DNA from: an uncultured Lachnospiraceae bacterium
Lineage (GTDB): Bacteria; Bacillota; Clostridia; Lachnospirales; Lachnospiraceae
Reading direction: 5' to 3'
Length of the DNA: 49,518 nucleotides
Assembly (NCBI GenBank): GCA_910586025.1
Contig: CAJUIO010000014.1
Location: 1 to 49,518, forward strand
Shown: piece after piece, positions 33,995 to 42,547 of the stretch
How positions within the stretch are numbered: position 1 is the first letter of the stretch
How the letters are laid out: every line of letters starts with the position of its first letter
The notes under the pieces: model-generated
Told to the model about the DNA's origin: nothing
What the model saw: only the letters and a program-made list of their open reading frames with translations
Database searches by the model: none
Made by a program: the position numbers and the translations under genes

Positions 33995-36964
33995 CTACCT
34001 TAAGTAATTTTGTATTGATCTCGTATAATTTCTGTACATATCACTGAATGTAAAATCACCGTTTTCAAATTCTTTCAGAAAGAAATCTGTCAACTCGGAA
34101 ATTCTCACTTCCTGATCAAAACGGCTTTTGAATGCTTTATCATTATGCTGCTCTCTTATCCGAATGAGTGCTTCCCATATCTCCCTTTTATTCTTTCCAG
34201 ATTCCCTGGCCAGCTTGTTCACCGCCTCTTTCATAGAGCTACAATGTTCCCTATCAATTTCTGAGAGAGACAGTTCTTTTGCAAGCAGGTCAAACTGAGG
34301 AAACAGCGCCAAAATTTCCAGACTTTGATAACAGCTTCCCAGTTTTTCCCGGTTCGTGTCAAATCTCTGTTTCACCCATACATTTTCAATCTGGTTCTCG
34401 CTTGTGTTAGTTTTCGATTCAATTTTTACATGTATGGGCTTGTCTGTCTGTTCTGAAAACACAATTGCTTCTCCTACAGCCAGCGCAGAAAGGTATTCCT
34501 TTTGCTTGTCATCCATAAGCATGGTATCTCCAACTGCCTCCTTATCATCTCTCGCCAGAATTTTATGGATGATTTTTGTATTTGTATTCTTCAGCACCTC
34601 GGAAGCAAGTTTGTTCGGGATCTGATCCACAATGATCAGCCCTTCTCCATATTTTCGCACTTCTGCCAGCAAATCTGTGAAGGTTTCAACAGCCCCTTTT
34701 TTTGAACCACTGTCACCGTACTCTATCTTCGAAAGTAACCTATGCGCCTCCTCAACCAACGTTAAATGCCTGAAATCAGGTTTTTTTCTATGTTCCTCCT
34801 TGATCACCGCCGAAAGTCTGCTTAAAATAAATCCCATAAAAAGGGCTTTGTCCTCCGGTGATTTAAGCTCTTCCATTTCCAGAATCACGTTATGATGCGC
34901 AATATACCGAAAGTCCGTAGAAGATTGGCAATCCAGCATGCGCCCTTTTGATCCAACGGTCAAATTTGACAGTCTGCTCACCAATGATCCAATATAATCC
35001 GCTTTCATCTGCTCGCCAAATCCTTTACTCTCTACAACATCCTTCATGACGGACAGAAGGTCTGACATCTTCGGAAAACTGTTCTCCCCTGGCATAAAAG
35101 CCTTACGTTGTGCCTCACTGCTATAATTTCTGTTCTGATTCGTGTTAACATCCCAGCCTTTTTTCTCATAGCATTTATAGATAGCCTCTTCTAGTAACTG
35201 AGGCATAGATGCTTCCATCGGAAACGCCGAGGTAAAGGTTGCTTTCAACATATCCACATGAGCAGATATAATTTCCCCCTCGATCAGTTCAAATGGATTA
35301 ATTCGGAAAGGCGCAACGGTTTCATTTCCCAGTGTAAATACCGTAATATCCATATCCTGCTGAATCAGAGTTCTATACTCCGTCTTTGCCGGTTCTATCA
35401 CCAGAAAAGGCATGTCTGCTTCCGCAAGCAGTTTATGACAGGTCGTGGTTTTCCCGCTTCCCGTCACTCCGGCAATAAAGGTGTGTTTCGCCATGCTCTC
35501 CCGGGACAAATAAAACGGAATTTCCAGCTCTCCTCCTCTCTGCAGCATCTTACCAAGATGAATGGATTTTTCTTCGCCAATATCATCTTCATTTAAACCA
35601 AATTCAACACCCTCCTTAAGCGCCAGTCCTGGCACTTCCTTCTGAGGCAGCCCGGCGATCAGGCTGATCTCCTCCGTTGTCAGATATGTGTTTAATCCTA
35701 TCCGATTCCCCTCAAAAGGCCTGCCAAGCAGCATCAAGGCGTTACCAGAGGTATACTCCTCCACCATATATTGATTCTGATATGTCTTCAGGATATTAAA
35801 GTTCTGTTCTTTTGTCAGATCAATATCCTGCGCAATCAACGGGCTGTATACCGCTTTGTTTCCCCGAAACAACGACATCAGCGCTGATTTGAGACGGTAT
35901 GCATGAGTGGGTTCCTTCGCCATATAGTAAACGGAAGTCTGAAACAGTCCCTTACTGAATCCCGTCTTTAACCTTTCCAAAAGATCATCACTTATATATT
36001 TCATGATCTCTTCCGCATGCTTATTGGCTATTTCTATCGTCACAGAATCAGAAACACCCCTGTTTGTACTGGTGTCTTTATGAGTACCTTTCGTATGGCT
36101 TATATTCGTACCTTCGGACATGGTCTCCGCATGCGTTGAACTAGAATTTTTTTCTCCACTCGTCTTACCATGTGAACGAGAATCATTTTTACCATATGAC
36201 TGGCTCTTTCCCCTTGCATCTGAAACATTCTCTCCAAAAGATATTCCTGTCGAAGAGTTTGCGGAATGTTGCACCGTTCTTTTGGCCCAAATGGATAACC
36301 GGTTATATAATTCATATACATTTTCTCTAATCGCATGAATTTCCATTTTGGGAACTGGTTCGCAGACGACCACCAATCTCCACTCCAGCCCCAGCATGCT
36401 GTTAATTAGCCTGTCTATTCCCTGAAAATCATACTTTTCCCCGCCATCCCTCTCATTAACCGCCGGAATACCCAAAATCACTCCTGCGTTTTCATATTTT
36501 TGAATCCCGGTTCCAACAAGTTTATCCAAATCCCTGCCCTTCAGCCTTTCCAGTTTACTGCCGCCAAAGTTTCCTGTAAATATATTTGCAATAATCTCGC
36601 CATAATTTACTGCTGACAGTTTCGTACCTAAAACAGGCGCATTTTCGTTCTGATTCTTTACCACGCCGATACAAAGCTCAATCCCCTGTTTCGTTCCGGT
36701 CAGAACATAAACAAAGTTAAATGACCTGTTATCCATGGATGACAGAACATTTTCAAACGCCTCTCTGTGTGGATAATCTTCATCAAACGCCAGCTGGCTT
36801 ACTCTGTAAAAGCACACCTCGTTACTTTTCAGTTCGCCATTTGGCGGAAAACCTGTCTCATCTATTGCCTTTACCTGCATTTTTGAATCAGCAATCTGAA
36901 GATTTTCAAAAAGATTCAATATCTCGTGTGACTGCACAATCACACTATTCATTTCCGATTCCAT
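33995..36964 (-). CDS. HerA/DUF87-type ATPase, 989 aa
   Basis: A large ATPase with Walker A GVTGSGKTTTCHKLL (near residue 500) followed by FLVIEPAKTEYR. Walker B is LTLVEEAHRLL (near 740), and the IIVDQIPNKLASEVLKNTN stretch is typical of HerA-FtsK motor ATPases. Between about residues 240 and 310 there is a Ser/His/Lys-rich, low-complexity linker (SYGKNDSRSHGKTSGEK). The N-terminal 230 residues look like a separate domain. Such motors move DNA or protein chains; here the cargo is unknown. AGGAGAGG precedes the start. It is the largest gene of a leftward operon of six with a divergent regulator. Confidence 0.8.
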   Translation of the reverse strand: MESEMNSVIVQSHEILNLFENLQIADSKMQVKAIDETGFPPNGELKSNEVCFYRVSQLAFDEDYPHREAFENVLSSMDNRSFNFVYVLTGTKQGIELCIGVVKNQNENAPVLGTKLSAVNYGEIIANIFTGNFGGSKLERLKGRDLDKLVGTGIQKYENAGVILGIPAVNERDGGEKYDFQGIDRLINSMLGLEWRLVVVCEPVPKMEIHAIRENVYELYNRLSIWAKRTVQHSANSSTGISFGENVSDARGKSQSYGKNDSRSHGKTSGEKNSSSTHAETMSEGTNISHTKGTHKDTSTNRGVSDSVTIEIANKHAEEIMKYISDDLLERLKTGFSKGLFQTSVYYMAKEPTHAYRLKSALMSLFRGNKAVYSPLIAQDIDLTKEQNFNILKTYQNQYMVEEYTSGNALMLLGRPFEGNRIGLNTYLTTEEISLIAGLPQKEVPGLALKEGVEFGLNEDDIGEEKSIHLGKMLQRGGELEIPFYLSRESMAKHTFIAGVTGSGKTTTCHKLLAEADMPFLVIEPAKTEYRTLIQQDMDITVFTLGNETVAPFRINPFELIEGEIISAHVDMLKATFTSAFPMEASMPQLLEEAIYKCYEKKGWDVNTNQNRNYSSEAQRKAFMPGENSFPKMSDLLSVMKDVVESKGFGEQMKADYIGSLVSRLSNLTVGSKGRMLDCQSSTDFRYIAHHNVILEMEELKSPEDKALFMGFILSRLSAVIKEEHRKKPDFRHLTLVEEAHRLLSKIEYGDSGSKKGAVETFTDLLAEVRKYGEGLIIVDQIPNKLASEVLKNTNTKIIHKILARDDKEAVGDTMLMDDKQKEYLSALAVGEAIVFSEQTDKPIHVKIESKTNTSENQIENVWVKQRFDTNREKLGSCYQSLEILALFPQFDLLAKELSLSEIDREHCSSMKEAVNKLARESGKNKREIWEALIRIREQHNDKAFKSRFDQEVRISELTDFFLKEFENGDFTFSDMYRNYTRSIQNYLR

Positions 36965-36975
36965 CTTTTCCTCTC

Positions 36976-37395
36976 CTATCCGATAATATATATTTCCTTA
37001 TTCAGAACACAAAACGATATACGATCCTCCAACATCTTTTTCCTTTGATTCCAATTAACTTTCTCAAACAGGAATATGGGTATCAGATCCTGACCTATGT
37101 TCCGAATCAGTGTATATATCCAACGTACTGTAGGAATGTTTATCTGCCTCAGGCATTTTAAATAAATTAGCGTTTTATCTCCGTGCCGTTCCTCCTTACC
37201 CACCTCAAAATAATATTCATACAGTACATCCTTCAAGTGCTCCGTTCTTTGAACCTCCTCCTTTTCACTTTGATTTATTACTTCGTCCATTTGATTCATT
37301 ACTGAGGACAACAAAGACAAACGTATTAATTTTTCTATTGCGTCCAACCGGTCATCCACATGTTCCCGCAAAGACGTTATTTCTTTACTTGTCAT
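36976..37395 (-). CDS. 139-aa protein, first gene of the HerA operon
   Basis: No family is recognised. It is helical at the N-terminus (MTSKEITSLREHVDDRLDAI) and more hydrophobic at the C-terminus. The ATG at 37395 is best spaced from GGAAGGTG. It lies 11 bases before the HerA-like gene and directly after the promoter at 37526-37554. It probably works with the ATPase. Confidence 0.6.
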   Translation of the reverse strand: MTSKEITSLREHVDDRLDAIEKLIRLSLLSSVMNQMDEVINQSEKEEVQRTEHLKDVLYEYYFEVGKEERHGDKTLIYLKCLRQINIPTVRWIYTLIRNIGQDLIPIFLFEKVNWNQRKKMLEDRISFCVLNKEIYIIG

Positions 37396-37525
37396 CTGCA
37401 TCACCTTCCCGAAACGTTATTTACATTTTATCAAGCGACAATGACATATTTTGTCTCTCTGAATCATTCGTCTACAAATTTCTCAGTCTTAAATCGCATT
37501 TATTACCCGATTATGGCCAATATCC

Positions 37526-37554
37526 ATTATAGGGTAATAACTATAAAATATCAA
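37526..37554 (-). promoter_or_regulatory. Promoter of the HerA-dynamin operon with overlapping operator
   Basis: TTGATA (37554-37549), a 17-base spacer and TATAAT (37531-37526) on the minus strand: a near-perfect sigma-A promoter. TTATAG (37528-37533) and CTATAA (37541-37546) form an inverted repeat over the -10, a likely operator for the divergent HTH protein. Confidence 0.7.
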
Positions 37555-37581
37555 GTAAAACGACACTATGGAGAAACAGTA

Positions 37582-37803
37582 TTGATCTCATACGAAAAAT
37601 TATGGAAAACGATGAAAGAAAAAGGGATTACCCAGTATTCCCTCATAAAAAAGTATCATGTCAGCACCGGACAGTTATCAAGATTAAGAAGCAATTCTTA
37701 TGTGAGCACTCACACAATTGATATGCTCTGTGATATTTTAGACTGCGACGTGGAAGATATCATGACCCATATCAGTGATTCCTCCAACCGTAATAAAAAC
37801 TGA
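37582..37803 (+). CDS. Small XRE/Cro-type HTH regulator, divergent from the HerA operon
   Basis: The 73-aa protein is one HTH domain: SYEKLWKTMKEKGITQYSL then STGQLSRLRSN and the helix ending CDILDCDVEDIM. A TTG start at 37582 is proposed because GGAG is 8 bases upstream and the conserved part begins there; the frame runs further back but into the operon promoter. It likely represses the HerA operon and itself through the repeat at 37528-37546. Confidence 0.7.
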   Translation: MISYEKLWKTMKEKGITQYSLIKKYHVSTGQLSRLRSNSYVSTHTIDMLCDILDCDVEDIMTHISDSSNRNKN

Positions 37804-38322
37804 CATTAGCTTCTTTTGCGCTATCTTATAGATCAACAAGCTCCATTTTTCCCAAAGACAACATATAATCTTTTTGTCTAAATTTATCAAAAGACTTTGC
37901 CCTTTTTCGATAAATTTGTAAATCTCTTCCATAAATTATATATTTATATCATTAAGAACGCAAGGAAAAAATTTATCTTCCAATCCGCTTCCCTCCGCCA
38001 GCAGGCCTTATCGGCCCCGCCAGTTTAGGAATCCCCCGGCAATCCGGCAGTCTTTGCGGGAAGGCGGATGTCCGCCGCAGGTACGCAGCTTCCACACGAC
38101 ACAGCCAGATCAGTCACCTCTGAATGCACCGCATGAAAACTGTTTCCCTTTTCCTGTCTGAAACCGCACGAAACTGCCGCCGAGCGCAGACGCTCCCGCC
38201 TCGGAACCAATACGGCCCGCCTCCGGAAACGCCCGCTCCCATCACCGTCTCCGATGACATCCCCGGTCTTTAAAAAAATAATCCATATATCTCAATAAAT
38301 TCATTAGGATGGTACTTTATTT
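37804..38322. other. Gene-poor gap between the HerA-operon regulator and the primase-helicase
   Basis: The first part (to about 37960) is AT-rich and holds the inverted repeat AAATTTATC / GATAAATTT (37880-37888, 37909-37917). The rest (about 37970-38260) is GC-rich without a convincing gene; a 61-codon frame on the minus strand (38025-38210) has no clear ribosome site. It could contain an origin of replication next to the primase-helicase, but nothing proves it. Confidence 0.4.
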
Positions 38323-40953
38323 TTATGGCCGCCCTCCTGCCCCTGCTTCCTCTTCCAGCAGGTAGTTTGTGATGTGTATTTCAGCCTGTTCACAAGGGAA
38401 ACAGGAAAATACAAATACGGAACAGTCGTTTCTCAGCAGCCTCGCCCTTCCTATGCACTGTTCCAGTTCGCTTTCAATCGAATACAGCTGCACCTCCTGC
38501 AGAACAGGGTTTTTATATGCGGTGATCAGAAAGCTGCGCCCTTTATATTTCACCCGGCGCAGCGACATCCTTTTATCCCCTTCCCGGTTCACATCCCCGC
38601 CCAGATAACGGGCAATGAGCTTGTAGTATTCCTCCACCTTGTAGGGCGTCCCTATGACGGCCAGATCTTTTCCGGCCAGGAGATTGATTCCGGTGCTGTT
38701 TCCAAAATGGATGCCCGCCGGGTTCAGCCTTCCTTTTCCCTCTTTTGCAAATTTCTCCTCGAACATTTTGAAGGTTATGATATTTATCTTCGGATCCCCC
38801 GCCATCTCCCTTGCAAGGTCAAAGACCTGTTCCTTATCTGTCAGACCGTTTCTGCCCAGGGAATGGTAGGTATACTGGCAGAGCCTTCCCCTATAGGACG
38901 CTTTCCTTTCGGGATAGGTAAATATTTCCGCCCTCCCGGCAAAATAGCTCTTGTATATCTCATAATTAAGGGTCGCTGAAAGGACAATGTATTTCAGATC
39001 TGGCAGGACAAGCGGGCAGAAATAATGGATAACCTCTTCTTTCGTGTCCGGGTCCGTCTTCCTTACATACGCCCCGGCCAGTGCCAGGTCGTTAATGTCA
39101 TCCTCCGGCCCGAAGGATTCCAGTTCCTGCAGCCTTTCACCGTCAATGGGCTCCAGGCATCCGTTTGCGCCTGTCTTTTCATACTTCCCCGCCTCCGAGC
39201 GGAGAATTCCCGAGACAAGACCGGCATATTCCCCCGCCCCTTCTTCCGCCAGCTCTTCCAGGCATTTCACACGGACCCTGTGCATCCGATTGAAAATCTG
39301 CAGCTGCAGGAAATCCTCGTCTATAATGACGGTGAAATCTTTCAGGAAACTCCCCCGGAGCTGTGCCAGGTATGCATGGGTGGTCACCACGATGCGCTCC
39401 CCGCCGATCCCCCTGATTCCTGCCAGGATTTTTCTGCATTCCTCCTCCGCCGCATATTTTTTGCAGGGTTCCTCCTTCAGTTTGTTGTAATAATCATTTA
39501 TGATTTTTCCTGTCATGTTGTGGATTCCTCTCTCATGCATCTGTACAATCCGGGACTGTATTTCCGGAGGAATAAAGGGGTTCCCGTGCACGCTGGCCGT
39601 CATGAAAATGTCTTTCTCCGCTATTCCCACGCTTACGAGAGTTCTTCCCACCTCCTCTTTCAGGCTGTTTGTCGGAAGCGCTATTAAAAACCTGGTCTCC
39701 CGGTTTTCGGCTATAAGCCGGACATACATGGAGGTTTTCCCGATCCCGGTCTGCGCCCGGATCAGGTGCATGCCTTTTTCCGGGCTCCGGAAGGCGCTTT
39801 CCAGATTCCGTATGAGACATTCCTCCGCTTCCCTGATGGGGACATACTCTTCCGGATCGCAGTACACCTTCCTGTCCCTCGCCATGGTCTCCACGATCGT
39901 GCCGCTGTTTTCACACAGGGCATGGTACGGGCAGAACTCCGGGGAACACCTTTTCGAGTGAAATCCTTTATAATATTTCTGGCGGCTCATCCATTCCCCG
40001 AAGGTTTCCTCCCCGTAAAATTCCCTGGTCAGTTCCATGAAACGTGTCCGGCCCCTTATTATGTGGATCATATTTGTAAAGATGCCGAATCTTGTGTCAT
40101 GTTCCAGCCGCTTTCCCGCTTCAAAATCGTTGTAAAGACGGCACGGGCTCTCCCCTTTTTTTATTTCTATATTTCTCATTTTCTCCTTTTTGCACGTTTG
40201 TCTTTGGTACACCCACCCGTCCGTCTTCTCCACGATAAAAAACGGGGAATTCGTGGTTTTGCCTGTTATATGTATAACGGCAGGATCCACGTTTTCCCCG
40301 ATAATCATGTCCCTGTCTTCCAGCCTCCCCATTGCAAGGTGGCCGTTTATAATTGGTATCCCGGATTTTTTAGCAAAATCCTTCATCAGATCTGAAAAAT
40401 GCTTTCCCCTGTCAAGGGACTTCATGAACGGGATGTGGAGCTGTACCAAAGACAAACGTGCGGATTTGTCAAAATGGATCAGTCCTTTTCCCCCGAAGTA
40501 CATGCGGTCCAGGTTTATACAGCTTCTGTCACGTTCCGGAAAGATACTGTGCAGGATTATCAGTATGGCTTTCATGATAAACCGGTCCGTTACCAGCTCC
40601 TCCCATACGAAAACCGTCCGGAACTTTTCTTTTTCTTCTTTGGAGCTGAAGGTATGGTAGGCGTAGGCTATGCGCAGCCCCAATTCATCACATTTTCCTT
40701 TAAACTCCGCAAAAGTATATTCTCCGTCAAAATCCAGTGCAAACAGCTGCATGGCCGTACAGTCTTTCGTTTTCACACCGCCCTCAAAACAGGCCGGGGC
40801 TATTGTATGGCCCCTGTTTCCGTTCAGATCCGCCAATTCCTCCAGACTGATCTCACGCCAGCACCCACCAATTCTTTTTTTGATCATTCCAATTTGAAAT
40901 CCGGAGGGTTTTTCCGTGAATGATTCCCTGTCAATGCTTACCTTAACTTTCAT
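38323..40953 (-). CDS. Primase-helicase-like protein, 876 aa
   Basis: A multidomain protein. The N-terminal third has FALDFDGEYTFAEFKGKCDEL (near residue 72) and a later VFVWEE strand, which resemble archaeo-eukaryotic primase folds of plasmid replication proteins. CSPEFCPYHALC (near 340) is a cysteine cluster, perhaps for zinc or an Fe-S cluster. A helicase core follows: Walker A RAQTGIGKTSMY (near 400), a DExx box VIIDEDF (near 543) and VLSATLN (near 657). The last third has LEQCIGRARLL, a motif VI-like arginine segment. It probably primes and unwinds for element replication. The start at 40953 is chosen over 40992 for GAGGACGG. Confidence 0.75.
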   Translation of the reverse strand: MKVKVSIDRESFTEKPSGFQIGMIKKRIGGCWREISLEELADLNGNRGHTIAPACFEGGVKTKDCTAMQLFALDFDGEYTFAEFKGKCDELGLRIAYAYHTFSSKEEKEKFRTVFVWEELVTDRFIMKAILIILHSIFPERDRSCINLDRMYFGGKGLIHFDKSARLSLVQLHIPFMKSLDRGKHFSDLMKDFAKKSGIPIINGHLAMGRLEDRDMIIGENVDPAVIHITGKTTNSPFFIVEKTDGWVYQRQTCKKEKMRNIEIKKGESPCRLYNDFEAGKRLEHDTRFGIFTNMIHIIRGRTRFMELTREFYGEETFGEWMSRQKYYKGFHSKRCSPEFCPYHALCENSGTIVETMARDRKVYCDPEEYVPIREAEECLIRNLESAFRSPEKGMHLIRAQTGIGKTSMYVRLIAENRETRFLIALPTNSLKEEVGRTLVSVGIAEKDIFMTASVHGNPFIPPEIQSRIVQMHERGIHNMTGKIINDYYNKLKEEPCKKYAAEEECRKILAGIRGIGGERIVVTTHAYLAQLRGSFLKDFTVIIDEDFLQLQIFNRMHRVRVKCLEELAEEGAGEYAGLVSGILRSEAGKYEKTGANGCLEPIDGERLQELESFGPEDDINDLALAGAYVRKTDPDTKEEVIHYFCPLVLPDLKYIVLSATLNYEIYKSYFAGRAEIFTYPERKASYRGRLCQYTYHSLGRNGLTDKEQVFDLAREMAGDPKINIITFKMFEEKFAKEGKGRLNPAGIHFGNSTGINLLAGKDLAVIGTPYKVEEYYKLIARYLGGDVNREGDKRMSLRRVKYKGRSFLITAYKNPVLQEVQLYSIESELEQCIGRARLLRNDCSVFVFSCFPCEQAEIHITNYLLEEEAGAGGRP

Positions 40954-41063
40954 TTGTCCGTCCTCGCTTTCCGTTCCTTTTTTGTGCTTCAACAGGCACT
41001 GCGTTTTTACATTTAAGTTAGCAGGCAGTTAACAATAAAATAAAAAGAATGGAGGCAGCTGTC

Positions 41064-41279
41064 ATGTTTGACCAGTATCAGGATATTTTAAGCGTTTTTG
41101 ACGCAGCGGAAGCTCTCTGCGTCGGCAAAAACCGGGTATATGAGTTATTGGGGAACGGTTCCCTGAAAGGCTTCCGGATCGGACGGGTGTGGAAAATTCC
41201 GAGGGAATCCCTTGCGGAATATATCCGGACACAGAGCGGAATCCTCACGGGTTCTCCTTTTCCAAAAATAAACCGCTGA
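41064..41279 (+). CDS. Excisionase-like helix-turn-helix protein
   Basis: The 71-aa protein is a MerR-type winged helix of the excisionase group: LSVFDAAEALCVGKNRVYELL then GSLKGFRIGRVWKIPRESL. Such proteins act as recombination directionality factors or regulators. The ATG at 41064 has GGAGG 8 bases upstream; the upstream ATG at 41049 overlaps that site. It lies near the right end of the element, is transcribed rightward and ends in its own terminator, so it is a fair candidate to direct excision by the recombinase. Confidence 0.75.
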   Translation: MFDQYQDILSVFDAAEALCVGKNRVYELLGNGSLKGFRIGRVWKIPRESLAEYIRTQSGILTGSPFPKINR

Positions 41280-41297
41280 CCAGGCAGCGGTTTATTT
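41266..41297. terminator. Terminator of the excisionase-like gene
   Basis: AAATAAACCGCTG (41266-41278) pairs with CAGCGGTTTATTT (41285-41297), a perfect 13-bp stem, starting within the last codons. A T-rich stretch follows the second arm. Confidence 0.75.
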
Positions 41298-41390
41298 CAC
41301 ATTTTACGTGGAAGCGTCTTTGACACACTCTTGCAAGTACATTCGGAAAACGCCCTGCTGACAGGCTTCGCAGATCAGCTCATGAAAAAA

Positions 41391-41428
41391 GAGTATCCCG
41401 GACGGCTTCTCTGTCATCCGGGGTACTC
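41391..41428 (-). terminator. Strong leftward terminator
   Basis: GAGTATCCCGGA and TCCGGGGTACTC form a 12-bp stem with one G-T pair, followed on the minus strand by six T. It faces transcripts coming from the Rpn remnant. Apart from this and the next hairpin, 41298-41672 holds nothing recognisable. Confidence 0.65.
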
Positions 41429-41596
41429 CTGATCATTAAATTATTTCTTTTTTCAGGATTTGTGTACCTGCTGAAAGTCATCCGGAAGGGCGGACGGGCT
41501 CTGCCAGTCAAACTTTTTACAATTTGCGATTTCTATTAGTCCGTAACGATTTTGCTAAACATCCTGAAATAAATCTGTTTACGGGACACAACGCAA

Positions 41597-41636
41597 AAAG
41601 GTGCAATGCTCTGTGTTTCCAGAATATTACACCTTT
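41597..41636 (-). terminator. Terminator after the Rpn remnant
   Basis: AAAGGTG(C)AAT (41597-41607) pairs with ATT(A)CACCTTT (41626-41636); on the minus strand five T follow. It lies 36 bases after the Rpn remnant's stop. Confidence 0.6.
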
Positions 41637-41672
41637 GTCTGTTCTTTATTAAATCACTTTTCTCCTGCTTCC

Positions 41673-42029
41673 TTATACCGTCTGCTTCCCAAACCTCTGA
41701 AGGTATTCCATGGCTGTCTGCAGGGACACATCCAGCTTTTTCTGCAGTCTCTCCAGAATGGCCTCCTCGGACAGGTCATATTCATATCCCGTTTCTATGA
41801 TCTCCTCTGCCCTGCCTTCTACTTTTCCCTTTTGAATTCCCTTTTCAATATTTTCCTGGTCCCGCATTAATAATGTCATATACTCATGCCTCCATTCCCG
41901 GTTCTTTCTCGCTTCCTCCACTGCTTCTTCCAGCCTGTTTACAAAGTCGTCCTCCGGCCTCTTTCCCGCCACGTAATCCAGAAACGCCCTCAGACTTTTC
42001 TTCTGCTTCCTTGTAAACTTTCTGAATTA
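41673..42029 (-). pseudogene. Rpn-family nuclease/transposase C-terminal remnant
   Basis: The 99-codon frame from 41972 and the residues just before it (KFTRKQKKSLRAFLDYVAGK) match the C-terminal tail of Rpn/PD-(D/E)XK transposase-like proteins. EWRHEYMTLLMRD and LSEEAILERLQKKLDVSLQT are typical. The nuclease domain is missing. The last 40 residues are closely similar to those of the 45688-46428 protein. It lies between the excisionase group and the right-end HTH gene. Confidence 0.75.
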
Positions 42030-42050
42030 TACTATATAACTTATTCTCCC

Positions 42051-42509
42051 TCATGGCAACAGAGGTTCTATCTCACCTTTCAATTGGTCAAATACCTTCT
42101 TAGGTAACTTACCTTTACCATTCTCATACTTTTTAAAGCTTGCAAGGGGAATCCCTAAATAGTCTGCAAACTGCCTCTGGGTCACATTATATTTCTTTCT
42201 GATCTCCAGCAAAAAACTTCCCCCATCTACAGCATCAAGGAACTTATGGTATTCGTTACAGAAATAATACTTTTCTTCACCTAAATAATCTGCAAACCGA
42301 ACCAGCATTTGGGGCTGCATGGAATCTTCCGAATATTTTGGATTTGTGTAATCAAATATCAAATCCCTGCTCACCCCCATTTCCCTTGCCGCTCTCTGAC
42401 AGGAAATTCCTCTCGCTAAAAGTGCGAATTTCAAACGGTCAGCAATTTTATCCATATCCAAATCGTCAAATAGTTCCATCCCCTTAAAAATACGCAAAAT
42501 AAGAATCAT
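42051..42509 (-). CDS. Right-end HTH protein (fused in frame to the recombinase in the circular element)
   Basis: Two HTH-like segments are seen: IADRLKFALLARGISCQRAA then GVSRDLIFDYTN, and later VTQRQFADYLGIPLASFKKYENGK, an XRE domain. In the integrated state translation would begin at 42509 (152 aa) or 42479 (142 aa). Neither ATG has a well-placed ribosome site, and the frame is open across attR. Excision joins the frame, in phase, to codon 576 of the recombinase, giving one 739-aa protein. It may therefore be natively the C-terminal domain of the recombinase, or a repressor made only after integration. Confidence 0.7.
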   Translation of the reverse strand: MILILRIFKGMELFDDLDMDKIADRLKFALLARGISCQRAAREMGVSRDLIFDYTNPKYSEDSMQPQMLVRFADYLGEEKYYFCNEYHKFLDAVDGGSFLLEIRKKYNVTQRQFADYLGIPLASFKKYENGKGKLPKKVFDQLKGEIEPLLP

Positions 42510-42542
42510 CTGGCTTTCAAAAGTTTCCGCAACTGCGCCATT

Positions 42543-42547
42543 GGCAA
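42543..42547. other. Right attachment site core (attR)
   Basis: GGCAA, identical with 6862-6866. To its left is element sequence (GCGCCATT). To its right the ABC gene resumes as ATCCACTCTC (Walker A KSTL). Confidence 0.85.

Larger units (their letters stand above)
6862..42547. mobile_element. Integrated mobilizable element, 35,681 bp, inserted into an ABC ATPase gene
   Basis: The ends are defined by the interrupted reading frame and the 5-bp direct repeat GGCAA. The serine recombinase gene sits at the left end and an excisionase-like gene at 41064, as expected for a site-specific element. It carries MobC and relaxase parts but I saw no mating-pair formation genes (no VirB4, coupling protein or pilin set), so it would need a helper for transfer. 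The reconstructed attP is GCGCCATT-GGCAA-TGCGATGG, with the imperfect palindrome CATTGGCAATG at its centre. Cargo includes RNA repair, GTPases, a HerA/dynamin operon and a primase-helicase. Confidence 0.9.

Noticed and set aside
37360..37581. Upstream extension of the small HTH gene
   Set aside because: It would cover the HerA-operon promoter and starts within the opposite gene; the TTG at 37582 has a better ribosome site.
38025..38210. 61-codon minus-strand ORF
   Set aside because: No ribosome site, composition unlike neighbouring genes, no recognisable domain.
6862..42547. Prophage
   Set aside because: No capsid, terminase, portal, tail or lysis genes were seen; relaxase and MobC parts point to a mobilizable element.
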